A stretch of DNA of 64,000 nucleotides from Lachnospiraceae bacterium UBA7196 (GTDB taxonomy: Bacteria > Bacillota > Clostridia > Lachnospirales > Lachnospiraceae), in contig DKUU01000026.1 in assembly GCA_002490835.1 (NCBI GenBank), forward strand, positions 33,642-97,641, in the 5' to 3' direction. Made by a program: the position numbers and the translations under genes. Positions 1 through 6,853 of the stretch are shown here, piece by piece. Below the pieces are notes generated by a model that was not told where the DNA came from, did no database searches, and worked only from the letters and a program-made list of their open reading frames with translations. The number at the start of each line of letters is the position of its first letter. Position 1 is the first letter of the stretch.

Positions 1-1
1 T

Positions 2-1909
2 GTGGAGAACATTCCGCACGCCGGCGGCGAATGGGATGAATGGGGGTATGACGATAACTACGATTGGGTGAGAGTGCCTTGGAACGATGACGACTGGGGA
101 AGCAATAGCTGGCAGAGCTTCTCAGATCCGTATCATCAGTCTGAGCATTATGTTTCGAGAAATAATAACTTATGCCGCGCCGATAAGGAAAAGGGCAAGT
201 GGATACTGACCTATCGGGTCAACAGACTGACGCAGGCGTCGAAGTATGAGATTGAGGTAACGACCTTATACGGAGAGGCATTCTCTCCCAAGACGGCCAA
301 GAAGGCGGTGAGCACGACGAAACTGCCGGTATGCGATAACCTGTATACCAATAAAAAGTATGATGGCGGATTAAGTCTCACCGGAACTACTTTCGTGTCA
401 GGGAATACGTACAGTATTAATGTAGCGAGTGGCGATTACAGCGGCTACGTATATCATGATAAGGCGCGGATTGCCGGCACGGATACGCTCACGTGGACTG
501 TTTCGGATAAGAAGGTGGTGTCAGTAAAGGCGATACCCGGCGGATTCAGCGCATCCCTGAAAGCGTTAAAGCCCGGTACGGCTGTGATCGAATTAAAGTC
601 GAAAGTCCTTAAAGGCGTTGTTGCGAGAAGAACGGTTACCGTATACGCGGTGGGCGACGCCTACAATAACAGGGATTACTATGGCGATAATGAGAATCTG
701 CGAGGCGAAAGTACTTGGAAGCCGGGCGTCGTGACAGAGCTCAAGGTCGGCGTTGCCGAGCCTGTGGAACTGAGCGGCGGACAGAGTAAGAAGTTCCGGA
801 TTACATTGACGGAGACTGGTAAATACAGCGCATATAAGATTCCGCAGACCGGCGGCAACGGAAGCCTGATTGGGGCCGAATATGATAAATACAATGCCGG
901 CGAGGTAACAATAACGTATACTGTAAGCGGACCTTTCACAGGCAGCGTGATCGTAAAGAAGACCGGCGAGAGTTCTAGTAGTGCGGACGCATTTAAGAAC
1001 AGGAAGCAGATCAGCCTGAATGAGGAGTTTACGAGTCAATATGGCGCGTGGTATGTATTTACGGCGCCGGAAGACGGGCTGTACGGCTTTAAGAGCGGAT
1101 CGTACACAGTGGCGAGTGCTGTTAGGGTGTATAAACAGAGTGCGGACGGGGAAGCCAATACCACCGATGAGATATCATACCACTATCTCTTCGAGTTGAA
1201 GAAGGATGATCTGGTGTATCTGCAGTCAAGCAGCAGTGATTCATTGCGGCTTGTAAAAGATCCGTTTGAGACGATCACAGCCGACAGCAGCGTGACGGTG
1301 TCCGCCAGATCGGAAAAGTGGTTTGCATTTACGCCCGCGGAGAAGGATATGTATGAACTGAAATATCCGAGTTCGAGTTCCTTCGGATGCTCGGTCTACT
1401 TGGTCTATGATGAAACATTACGCGGGATGGATCATGAATATTATCATGGACAGTATGATGAGTCAGGTGAGTATATCTACACTTGTGGATATGCACTGGA
1501 CAAAAAATGTATCATCTATATGAAGAATTACAGCGGCGTGAACAAAACCGTGCAATTCATTAAGAAGAATGCTTACCAGAAGTTCGGCGAGGACGGAACC
1601 TATACGGTCACGAACCGGAAGTTCGAAAGTTATGAGGATTATTTATATCTGACCTATAAGGTACCGGCTGACGGCAGCTATACGTTCTCCTATGAGACGA
1701 CGGACAGTAATATTTTCGGAAATGCGAGTTTGTTTAAGGGAAATAGCGATTCAAGCTTAGATTATATGAGTATTTCCAGCAGCAGTGGTCAGATGAGTGC
1801 CCAAACCCTCTCAAAGGACGACGAAGTTTATTTAAAAATATCGGCAGATAATTATCCTGTAACGTGGTCGGAAATCAAATTTACTGTCAAGAAAAATGAC
1901 ACACCTTAG
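2..1909 (+). CDS. Secreted surface/repeat protein, 5' end missing
   Basis: Open from the first bases of the window to a TAA, so the N-terminus (and any signal peptide) lies outside. The 635 visible residues have no catalytic motif. Residues about 80-110 look like the end of a fibronectin-III-like strand set. Residues about 130-216 look like a Big_2 (bacterial Ig-like) domain with the usual (K)PGTAVI turn. The rest is three or four pre-peptidase C-terminal (PPC)-like beta modules with recurring motifs such as WYVFTAPEDGLYGF and WFAFTPAEKDMYEL. Composition is rich in Ser, Tyr, Asp and Lys, typical of an exported cell-surface protein. There is no LPXTG or other C-terminal anchor. Function beyond adhesion or carbohydrate/protein binding cannot be stated. 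A strong terminator follows. Confidence 0.7.
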   Translation: MENIPHAGGEWDEWGYDDNYDWVRVPWNDDDWGSNSWQSFSDPYHQSEHYVSRNNNLCRADKEKGKWILTYRVNRLTQASKYEIEVTTLYGEAFSPKTAKKAVSTTKLPVCDNLYTNKKYDGGLSLTGTTFVSGNTYSINVASGDYSGYVYHDKARIAGTDTLTWTVSDKKVVSVKAIPGGFSASLKALKPGTAVIELKSKVLKGVVARRTVTVYAVGDAYNNRDYYGDNENLRGESTWKPGVVTELKVGVAEPVELSGGQSKKFRITLTETGKYSAYKIPQTGGNGSLIGAEYDKYNAGEVTITYTVSGPFTGSVIVKKTGESSSSADAFKNRKQISLNEEFTSQYGAWYVFTAPEDGLYGFKSGSYTVASAVRVYKQSADGEANTTDEISYHYLFELKKDDLVYLQSSSSDSLRLVKDPFETITADSSVTVSARSEKWFAFTPAEKDMYELKYPSSSSFGCSVYLVYDETLRGMDHEYYHGQYDESGEYIYTCGYALDKKCIIYMKNYSGVNKTVQFIKKNAYQKFGEDGTYTVTNRKFESYEDYLYLTYKVPADGSYTFSYETTDSNIFGNASLFKGNSDSSLDYMSISSSSGQMSAQTLSKDDEVYLKISADNYPVTWSEIKFTVKKNDTP

Positions 1910-1968
1910 AGCTAAAGCAGACGGGTGCCGGAGCGCTGACAGGTGTCATTAGATAACACAACAGAAGC

Positions 1969-2005
1969 AGGACTGTGGAAGATTTTCCGCAGTCCTGTTT
2001 CTATG
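1969..2005 (+). terminator. Rho-independent terminator after the surface protein
   Basis: A 12-bp stem (AGGACTGTGGAA paired with TTCCGCAGTCCT, one G-U pair) with loop GATT, followed by GTTTCT. It ends transcription of the preceding surface-protein gene. The rest of the stretch from 2006 to 2214 holds a promoter and leader for the next gene. Confidence 0.85.
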
Positions 2006-2099
2006 TGCGCTGCGCGGACGTCCGTTTCCGGTTTATTGTCTGCCATACCGGATAAAAGAAGATACCGGATCATACTGTATGAAAGCGCATTGACAGGCA

Positions 2100-2128
2100 T
2101 TGACAAATATTCCGCCGTGCGATAATTT
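2100..2128 (+). promoter_or_regulatory. Predicted sigma-A promoter of the acetyltransferase
   Basis: TTGACA, a 17-bp spacer and TAATTT. The roughly 80-nt leader contains a very strong Shine-Dalgarno-like run (AGGGAGGAGG, 2137-2146) with no ATG, GTG or TTG at proper spacing behind it. A short open frame through the leader ends in a TGA that overlaps the ATG of the acetyltransferase, so coupling to a short leader peptide is possible but not shown. Confidence 0.6.
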
Positions 2129-2214
2129 TAATCTGTAGGGAGGAGGCTGTATCAATTCTCTAAAAGAGTGATTTATGCAGCCGGGAATTTGTGGCATTTT
2201 GGAAAGAAGGAAAA

Positions 2215-2649
2215 ATGATTAGAAAGGCCTCAGAAAACGATAGCGAAATCATAGCCGGACTTGCGGTCAAACTGTGGGAGGATAATTTGGCAGAGGAACT
2301 TGCGGAAGAATTTGCGGCGCTTATGCAAAAAGATACCGCCTGCATCTTTTTGAAATATGAAGGTGACACACCTGTCGGTTTTGCCCAGTGCCAATTGCGA
2401 AGCGATTATGTGGAAGGCACGGAAACATCGCCGGTCGGCTACTTAGAAGGCATTTTCGTTTTGGAGAATTACCGTAAAAAAGGATATGCCAAAGAACTGC
2501 TGCATGCCTGCGAGGCATGGGCGAAAGAAATGGGCTGTGAGGAATTTGCCAGCGACTGCGAACTAGAGAATATCGATAGTTTGGGCTTTCATATGGCGGT
2601 GGGTTTTGCGGAGGCGAATCGGATCATCTGTTTTACAAAAAAACTATAA
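2215..2649 (+). CDS. AAC(6')-like aminoglycoside N-acetyltransferase (GNAT)
   Basis: 144 residues, the usual size of AAC(6')-I enzymes, which transfer acetyl from acetyl-CoA to the 6'-amino group of aminoglycosides. The sequence follows the AAC(6') pattern over its whole length: GFAQCQLRSDYVEGT, then SPVGYLEGIFV, the acetyl-CoA loop around YRKKGYAKELL, then CEEFASDCELEN and a C-terminal HMAVGF-ANRIICFTKKL. The ATG at 2215 is chosen because AGAAGGA lies directly before it; an in-frame GTG at 2191 has none. It has its own promoter and lies alone. The family match is clear, but resistance activity is inference: some relatives act on other amines or proteins. Confidence 0.75.
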   Translation: MIRKASENDSEIIAGLAVKLWEDNLAEELAEEFAALMQKDTACIFLKYEGDTPVGFAQCQLRSDYVEGTETSPVGYLEGIFVLENYRKKGYAKELLHACEAWAKEMGCEEFASDCELENIDSLGFHMAVGFAEANRIICFTKKL

Positions 2650-2683
2650 CATATAGTATTTGGAGATAAAATGCCTGCGAAAT

Positions 2684-2712
2684 TTGGTTTATAGATTATA
2701 AGCTGATATAAT
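2684..2712 (+). promoter_or_regulatory. Predicted promoter of udp
   Basis: TTGGTT, a 17-bp spacer and TATAAT with an extended TGA just before the -10. It is placed about 45 nt before the uridine phosphorylase start. Confidence 0.65.
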
Positions 2713-2758
2713 AGAGAATGAAAGAAGTTGGGAAGATATTTGCCAGAGAAGGGGGTCA

Positions 2759-3535
2759 ATGATAATGAAAAATTATTCGGAAGATGCGAGCAGACAGTAC
2801 CACATCCAGGTGGCGCAGGGCGAGGTGGGGCGCTATGTGATCATGCCCGGCGATCCGAAGCGCTGTGTCAAGATCGCACAGTATTTTGACGATCCTGTCT
2901 TGATTGCGGACAACAGAGAATACATCACCTATACGGGCACGCTCGACGGCGTGAAGGTGAGCGTGACTTCCACAGGCATCGGCGGACCTTCCGCGGCGAT
3001 TGCGATGGAGGAACTGGTGCGCTGCGGCGCTGATACTTTTCTGCGCATTGGCACCTGCGGCGGAATGCAGACGGAGGTAAAGAGCGGAGATATCGTAATC
3101 GCGACGGGAGCGATCCGCATGGAGGGGACGAGCAGGGAGTATGCGCCCATCGAATTTCCCGCGGTGCCGGACCTTACTGTGACAAATGCCCTTGTGGAGG
3201 CGGCAAAGAAACTGGACTGCCCTCATCATGTGGGCGTGGTGCAGTGTAAGGATTCCTTTTACGGGCAGCATGAACCGGAGACGAAGCCCGTCAGCTATGA
3301 GCTGGTGAATAAATGGGAGGCGTGGAAGCGGTTGGGATGTCTGGCTTCCGAGATGGAGTCGGCGGCGCTTTTCACAGTGGCCAGTTATCTGCATGTGCGG
3401 GCGGGTTCCTGCTTTTTAGTGGTGGCTAATCAGGAGCGCGAAAAGCTGGGGCTGGAAAACCCGGTGGTGCATGATACGGATATGGCAGTCCGCGTGGCGG
3501 TGGAAGCGGTGCGGGGGCTGATTAGAAATGGCTGA
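2759..3535 (+). CDS. udp: Uridine phosphorylase
   Basis: 258 residues, the normal length. It carries the NP-I fold phosphorylase signatures: GDPKR phosphate-binding loop near residue 31, the family signature around STGIGGPSAAIAMEEL, RIGTCGGMQ, and SEMESAALF near the C-terminal third, which binds ribose. It would split uridine to uracil and ribose-1-phosphate in pyrimidine salvage, in the cytosol. The start follows AGAAGGGGG with good spacing. It is monocistronic here with its own promoter. Purine nucleoside phosphorylase (DeoD) is the nearest alternative, but the GGMQ and Gln-Glu-rich specificity region (CKDSFYGQHEPE) favour uridine. Confidence 0.9.
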   Translation: MIMKNYSEDASRQYHIQVAQGEVGRYVIMPGDPKRCVKIAQYFDDPVLIADNREYITYTGTLDGVKVSVTSTGIGGPSAAIAMEELVRCGADTFLRIGTCGGMQTEVKSGDIVIATGAIRMEGTSREYAPIEFPAVPDLTVTNALVEAAKKLDCPHHVGVVQCKDSFYGQHEPETKPVSYELVNKWEAWKRLGCLASEMESAALFTVASYLHVRAGSCFLVVANQEREKLGLENPVVHDTDMAVRVAVEAVRGLIRNG

Positions 3536-3621
3536 GGGTTTATAATTTGGAAACCGCTATCCGCGTGTGTAAGATGAAGCAGCTTAAAGCATATTTAAGT
3601 GATTATAAATACATCGAACGA

Positions 3622-3650
3622 TTGACACCAAATACGACACCACATATAAT
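3622..3650 (+). promoter_or_regulatory. Consensus promoter of hicAB
   Basis: Exact consensus: TTGACA, 17 bp, TATAAT. The predicted start of transcription is only about 14 nt before the hicA start, and the Shine-Dalgarno AGGAGG sits at 3658-3663, so the leader is extremely short. A perfect promoter in front of a toxin-antitoxin operon suggests repression by HicB. Confidence 0.8.
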
Positions 3651-3670
3651 ATAAACAGGAGGTATTCAGA

Positions 3671-3928
3671 ATATCAAAGTGGGAGAAACTACTAGCACGA
3701 ATTTGTTCTTTGTCGAAAGATCTCCGATTTGATGAATTGTGTAAGGTGTTAGTCAGTTGCGGATATGAGATGAATCACCCAAAAAGCGGAAGTAGTCATT
3801 ACACGTTTAGGAAAAAGGGATGTAAACCAATTACAATACCAAAACATGAGCCAATTAAGAAAGCTTATGTTGAGATGGTGAGAGAGATTGTAGAAAGTGA
3901 GGCGGGAAACGATGAAAACACTGAATGA
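3671..3928 (+). CDS. hicA: HicA toxin, apparent ATA start codon
   Basis: HicA is a small double-stranded-RNA-binding-fold mRNA interferase. The conserved core is present: KDLRFDELCKVL, the G-SSHYTF motif with the catalytic His (about residue 43), and ITIPKHEPIKKAYV. The reading frame encodes the family's normal N-terminus (SKWEKLLARICS) before the first canonical start (TTG at 3710), and the codon at the expected position, 3671, is ATA, seven bases after a full Shine-Dalgarno (AGGAGGT). No ATG, GTG or TTG occurs between the upstream stop at 3647 and TTG 3710. With ATA the protein is 85 residues; from TTG it would be 72 and lack a ribosome binding site. It overlaps hicB by 17 bp. Family certain; the start is inference. 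Confidence 0.8.
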   Translation: MSKWEKLLARICSLSKDLRFDELCKVLVSCGYEMNHPKSGSSHYTFRKKGCKPITIPKHEPIKKAYVEMVREIVESEAGNDENTE

Positions 3929-4274
3929 TTATATGAAAATGTCTTATCGAATGGAGATTGTGGAAGATAAAGATGAGGGAGGGTTTGTGGTTTCCTATCC
4001 TGATCTTCCGGGATGTATTACTTGCGGTGAAACAGTAGAAGATGCAGTGGCAAATGCAGTGGATGCCAAGAGGGCATGGCTTGAAGCGGCGCTTGAAGAT
4101 GGAATTAAAATTAATGAACCCGACAATTTGGATGACTATTCTGGTCAATTCAAACTGAGGATACCTCGCAGTTTACATCGTTTATTAGCAGAGCATTCCA
4201 AAAGGGAAGGTATTAGCATGAATCAGTATTGTGTGTATCTTCTTTCTCGTAATGATGCTGTTTATTCAAAATGA
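3912..4274 (+). CDS. hicB: HicB antitoxin
   Basis: 120 residues from ATG 3912, chosen over an earlier ATG because GGCGGGAA precedes it. The N-terminal half is the HicB partial RNase-H fold (YRMEIVEDKDEGGFVVSYPDLPGC-TCGETVEDAVANA), which binds and blocks HicA. The C-terminal part, KLRIPRSLHRLLAEHSKREGISMNQY, is a ribbon-helix-helix DNA-binding domain, so this protein should also repress the consensus promoter at 3622-3650. It overlaps hicA, as usual for the pair, which ensures coupled translation. Confidence 0.9.
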   Translation: MKTLNDYMKMSYRMEIVEDKDEGGFVVSYPDLPGCITCGETVEDAVANAVDAKRAWLEAALEDGIKINEPDNLDDYSGQFKLRIPRSLHRLLAEHSKREGISMNQYCVYLLSRNDAVYSK

Positions 4275-4406
4275 AAAGTTTTACGTAGTATAGATAGATT
4301 AAATGATGAGTGCGATATTGTGCAAAGAGGGTATTCGCTTGTATATCAACATAGGAAGAACAGTGAGATAGATTGTCCTGTTTTTCATATTGTGTCGGGT
4401 AGGTAA
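4275..4406 (+). pseudogene. Gene fragment ending in a CPVFH motif
   Basis: Directly after the hicB stop and in the same frame, 43 codons run without a stop or canonical start and end in EIDCPVFHIVSGR. A second copy of this tail occurs after the Nudix gene (from about 6657: DMDCPVFHMVSSRK). Differences between the two are mostly at third codon positions, so both look like remnants of the same coding sequence. The parent family was not recognised. Confidence 0.35.
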
Positions 4407-4444
4407 GGTAAATGAATTTATTTTAGTAGGAGAAGACTTTATTT

Positions 4445-4648
4445 ATGAGTAAATATGACCCGTTATGGAATTGGATCAAAGAAAATGGAGCGGAAAGCTT
4501 CAAGCTGACCTATGCTGAGATTGAGAAAATTGCAGGTTTGCCGATAGACCATTCTTTTCTGACATGTAAAAAAGAATTGTCTGAATACGGTTATAAAGTC
4601 GGGAAAATTTCCATGAAAGAGCAGACTGTGGCCTTTGAGAAAATGTAG
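4445..4648 (+). CDS. Small hypothetical protein (DUF7662-like)
   Basis: 67 residues, soluble, charged, with no signal or membrane segment. The pattern YDPLWNWIKENG...LTYAEIEKIAGLPIDHSFL...ELSEYGYKVGKISMKEQTVAFEK resembles the small DUF7662-type proteins common in Clostridia, often next to toxin-antitoxin or methyltransferase genes. GGAGAAG lies about 10-15 nt before the ATG, so the ribosome binding site is only fair. It ends 11 bp before the RNA methyltransferase, probably in one transcript. Function unknown. Confidence 0.6.
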   Translation: MSKYDPLWNWIKENGAESFKLTYAEIEKIAGLPIDHSFLTCKKELSEYGYKVGKISMKEQTVAFEKM

Positions 4649-4659
4649 GGAAGCAAAAG

Positions 4660-5481
4660 ATGAAGGAAACAAAAATATCCACGAAAAATAACATATTCCA
4701 GAAATTTGAAGTATTGAAAACAAACCGCAATAAGCGCTACAGATACCATGAGTTTTTGGTGGAAGGCGTCCGCAGTCTGAATGAAGCGGTGAGGAATCAT
4801 TGGCAGATCAAGTCTTTTTTGTATGATAAAAACAATCTTTCCGACTGGGCAAAAGATATGATACATAACGTACAGACGGACAATAATTACTGCCTGACGC
4901 CGGAGCTTATGAAAGAATTGAGCGGCAAAGAAGACACTTCTGAATTGATGGCGGTCATTGAAATGCGGGAGGATGCACTGGATCAGGTCACGCTTTCCGA
5001 GAATCCTTTTATTGTTTTGTTTGACCGTCCCTCGAATAAAGGAAATCTGGGAACAATGATACGGTCCTGTGACGCGCTTGGCGCCGATCTATTGATCATT
5101 ACGGGGCATGCGGTGGACTTGTATGATACGGATGTGGTGGTCTCGGCGATGGGGTCTTTTTTTAAGCTGCCCGTGATCAGGATTTCCGATAATAAGGCGT
5201 TGTTTGACTTTATCGATAAAATGAAGAAGACTTATCCCGATTTTACTACGATAGGGACAACGGCGCATCACGAAAAGGCTGTTTACGAACTTGACCTGAC
5301 GGCTCCGCTGCTGTTGATGATGGGCAATGAGACCACGGGGTTAAACAGGACCTTAAAGGAATGCTGCGATCGGCTCTGCACGATTCCGATGGCCGAAAAT
5401 TCTTATGCCACCTCATTTAATGTGAGCTGCGCCGCTTCGATCCTGATGTATGAGGTTACGAGGCAGAGGGGGATGAATTAG
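4660..5481 (+). CDS. SpoU/TrmH-family RNA 2'-O-methyltransferase
   Basis: 273 residues. An N-terminal L30e-like substrate-binding domain (RYRYHEFLVEGVRSLNEAV, residues about 25-110) is followed by a knotted SPOUT domain. Motif 1 is NKGNLGTMIRSCDALGAD, motif 2 MGNETTGL, and motif 3 IPMAENSYATSFNVSCAASI, where most relatives have S-L-N-V-S; here Leu is Phe. The enzyme would methylate the ribose 2'-OH of a nucleotide in rRNA or tRNA using S-adenosylmethionine. Target not predictable. It may belong to the group that acts on 23S rRNA, including antibiotic-resistance-linked members, but that is not shown here. Confidence 0.8.
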   Translation: MKETKISTKNNIFQKFEVLKTNRNKRYRYHEFLVEGVRSLNEAVRNHWQIKSFLYDKNNLSDWAKDMIHNVQTDNNYCLTPELMKELSGKEDTSELMAVIEMREDALDQVTLSENPFIVLFDRPSNKGNLGTMIRSCDALGADLLIITGHAVDLYDTDVVVSAMGSFFKLPVIRISDNKALFDFIDKMKKTYPDFTTIGTTAHHEKAVYELDLTAPLLLMMGNETTGLNRTLKECCDRLCTIPMAENSYATSFNVSCAASILMYEVTRQRGMN

Positions 5482-5509
5482 ACTAATTTGCGTCGAAAGG
5501 ACTAGAAAA

Positions 5510-5866
5510 ATGATCATTTTAGATAAAAAGTATACCATTAAGGAATTGAATGAAATAAACTCTTTTGCAAACGGATTTGTGAAAGGAGTCGTGGATTTGA
5601 ATTTAGAATTAATTGCGCTGGATGCAGATATGCACTATGAACTGGCTGATTATCTAAAAGAACAGCGGGGATCAAAGGAAATTGATTTGTGGGGTTTCAA
5701 TTTATGGCTGGAAAATCAGTCCATTAATGAAATTCTAGAATATGATTCCTTTATCAATATTCATAACAATCAACTTCATGGTTTCCCGCGTGGTGGAATG
5801 GGGATATTAGATTTGAATATCATGGAAAAAGCAACGGAGGTAATTTGTAAATGGATTCAGTTTTGA
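5510..5866 (+). CDS. DUF5674 family protein
   Basis: 118 residues, soluble. It matches the DUF5674 pattern: MIILDK at the start, FVKGVVDLNLELIALDADMH, then KEIDLWGFNLW and the YDSFINIHNNQ segment. Members usually sit beside a small partner gene, and here a 99-residue gene overlaps the 3' end by 16 bp, implying translational coupling. AAGGACTAGAAAA precedes the ATG. Function unknown; the two-gene, tightly overlapped layout is reminiscent of small toxin-antitoxin-like pairs, but nothing in the sequence proves this. Confidence 0.65.
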   Translation: MIILDKKYTIKELNEINSFANGFVKGVVDLNLELIALDADMHYELADYLKEQRGSKEIDLWGFNLWLENQSINEILEYDSFINIHNNQLHGFPRGGMGILDLNIMEKATEVICKWIQF

Positions 5867-6150
5867 GGGAAAAGTGGTTTGATTTATCACTTGTGCAGCA
5901 AATGATAAATATTGGAAATGAAGTAAAACGAGGTCTGAAATTTGATTCGGATCCGGATAAGAAAACTATGTTTTTCCAAAAGGCGATACAATATACCCAA
6001 CTTACAATGGAGGATGTTAAAAATGCTCACGTTTTACCGGAATTATTGATTAGTAAAGAAGTGCTGGAGGATTATTTCGGAGAGCATAAGCTTGCCTGCT
6101 CTGCAGAGCAGATTGGCAGATATTATCAAGCATATCAATACCTTTTGTAA
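5851..6150 (+). CDS. Hypothetical protein coupled to the DUF5674 gene
   Basis: 99 residues, mainly helical and charged, no membrane segment. AACGGAGGTAATTTGTAA before the ATG is a good ribosome binding site inside the DUF5674 gene. Visible patterns: LREKWFDLSLVQQMINIGNEVKR and AIQYTQLTMEDVKNAHVLPELLISKEVLEDYFGEH. Family not recognised beyond similarity to short clostridial hypotheticals. The overlap with the preceding gene suggests the two products act together in equal amounts. Confidence 0.6.
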   Translation: MDSVLREKWFDLSLVQQMINIGNEVKRGLKFDSDPDKKTMFFQKAIQYTQLTMEDVKNAHVLPELLISKEVLEDYFGEHKLACSAEQIGRYYQAYQYLL

Positions 6151-6193
6151 TTCCTTTAAAGGGAATTTTTAGGATTTTGAAAGGATTATCAAT

Positions 6194-6655
6194 ATGCCAA
6201 GACAAATACGAACTTCAGCAAAAGCAGTTATTATTCAAAACGGCAGATTACTTACAATAAAGATAAGTGACGGCAAAGAGGAATGGTACATCTTGCCCGG
6301 CGGCGGACAGGACTGTGAAGAGATGCTTCCGCAGACTGTGGAACGGGAAGTGAGAGAAGAAGCGGGAATAGAGGTCAAATGTAAGGATTTGCTTTTTGTG
6401 ATAGAGGGGGTTCATGGGGAAGATTTTCACAGAGTGGATCTGGTATTTTTATGTGATTATCTGGGAGAAGCTTCCAATGCAGAACTTCATAGGGATACGA
6501 ATCAAATTGGTTTTGAATGGCTGGATTTGTCTGTATTGAATCGGTTGCCCTTGTATCCGTCAAAACTCCGCCGTCCGATCATGAATTTCTATGAGGGGAA
6601 AGAATACAAAAAATATCTGGGAAATGAGGAGATCGGTGATCCGGAATGTGTGTGA
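6194..6655 (+). CDS. Nudix hydrolase
   Basis: 153 residues. The Nudix box is complete: GGGQDCEEM-LPQTVE-REVREEAGIEV, with the REVREE metal-binding glutamates. The N-terminus (RTSAKAVIIQNGRLLTIK) is the usual first strand. It would hydrolyse a nucleoside diphosphate linked to another group; substrate unknown. Start ATG follows GAAAGGA. The last codons and stop lie in a 41-bp sequence that recurs 1117 bp downstream at the start of the kinase gene, so this gene and that kinase were probably adjacent before the Abi gene arrived. Confidence 0.85.
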   Translation: MPRQIRTSAKAVIIQNGRLLTIKISDGKEEWYILPGGGQDCEEMLPQTVEREVREEAGIEVKCKDLLFVIEGVHGEDFHRVDLVFLCDYLGEASNAELHRDTNQIGFEWLDLSVLNRLPLYPSKLRRPIMNFYEGKEYKKYLGNEEIGDPECV

Positions 6656-6665
6656 TGGTGATATG
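6625..6665 (+). repeat. 41-bp imperfect direct repeat, left copy
   Basis: Covers the last codons and stop of the Nudix gene. It matches 7742-7782 at about 34 of 41 positions, including the identical run GATCCGGAATGTGT. The two copies bracket the Abi gene and its RNA. Confidence 0.6.
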
Positions 6666-6748
6666 GATTGCCCTGTTTTCCATATGGTATCGAGCAGGAA
6701 ACTAAATAGTCTGTCTTTGAAAAAACATTGTAAAATATCAATTTTATA

Positions 6749-6777
6749 TTGATTTTTATATAGAATTTGCATATAAT
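6749..6777 (+). promoter_or_regulatory. Promoter of the Abi-associated RNA and gene
   Basis: TTGATT, a 17-bp spacer and TATAAT in very AT-rich DNA. Predicted start of transcription is about 6784, just before the hairpin RNA. Confidence 0.7.
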
Positions 6778-6783
6778 ACAAAC

Positions 6784-6853
6784 TAACAGAACCCAACACG
6801 CCTCTCAACGATGCGGACCACGTTGGGTCTTCTAATTTTAGGGAGAATATTGT
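6784..6853 (+). ncRNA. Hairpin RNA upstream of the Abi gene (abiF-RNA-like)
   Basis: A stem pairs ACCCAAC (6791-6797) with GTTGGGT (6822-6828) around a loop containing CTCTCAACGATGCGGACC. The placement directly before an Abi_2/AbiF gene, the stem sequence and the loop fit the abiF RNA motif described upstream of AbiF/AbiD genes. The run TCTTCT after the stem could also end some transcripts. In related systems this RNA acts as antitoxin or guide-like partner of the HEPN protein. Assignment is from memory of the motif, not from a covariance search. Confidence 0.65.

Noticed and set aside
1943..2125. Small frames on both strands after the surface protein
   Set aside because: They cross the terminator stem and have no ribosome binding site or conserved pattern.
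3574..3654. A 26-codon frame (MKQLKAYLSDYKYIERLTP...) before hicA
   Set aside because: It runs through the -35 and -10 of the hicAB promoter; probably a remnant or chance frame.
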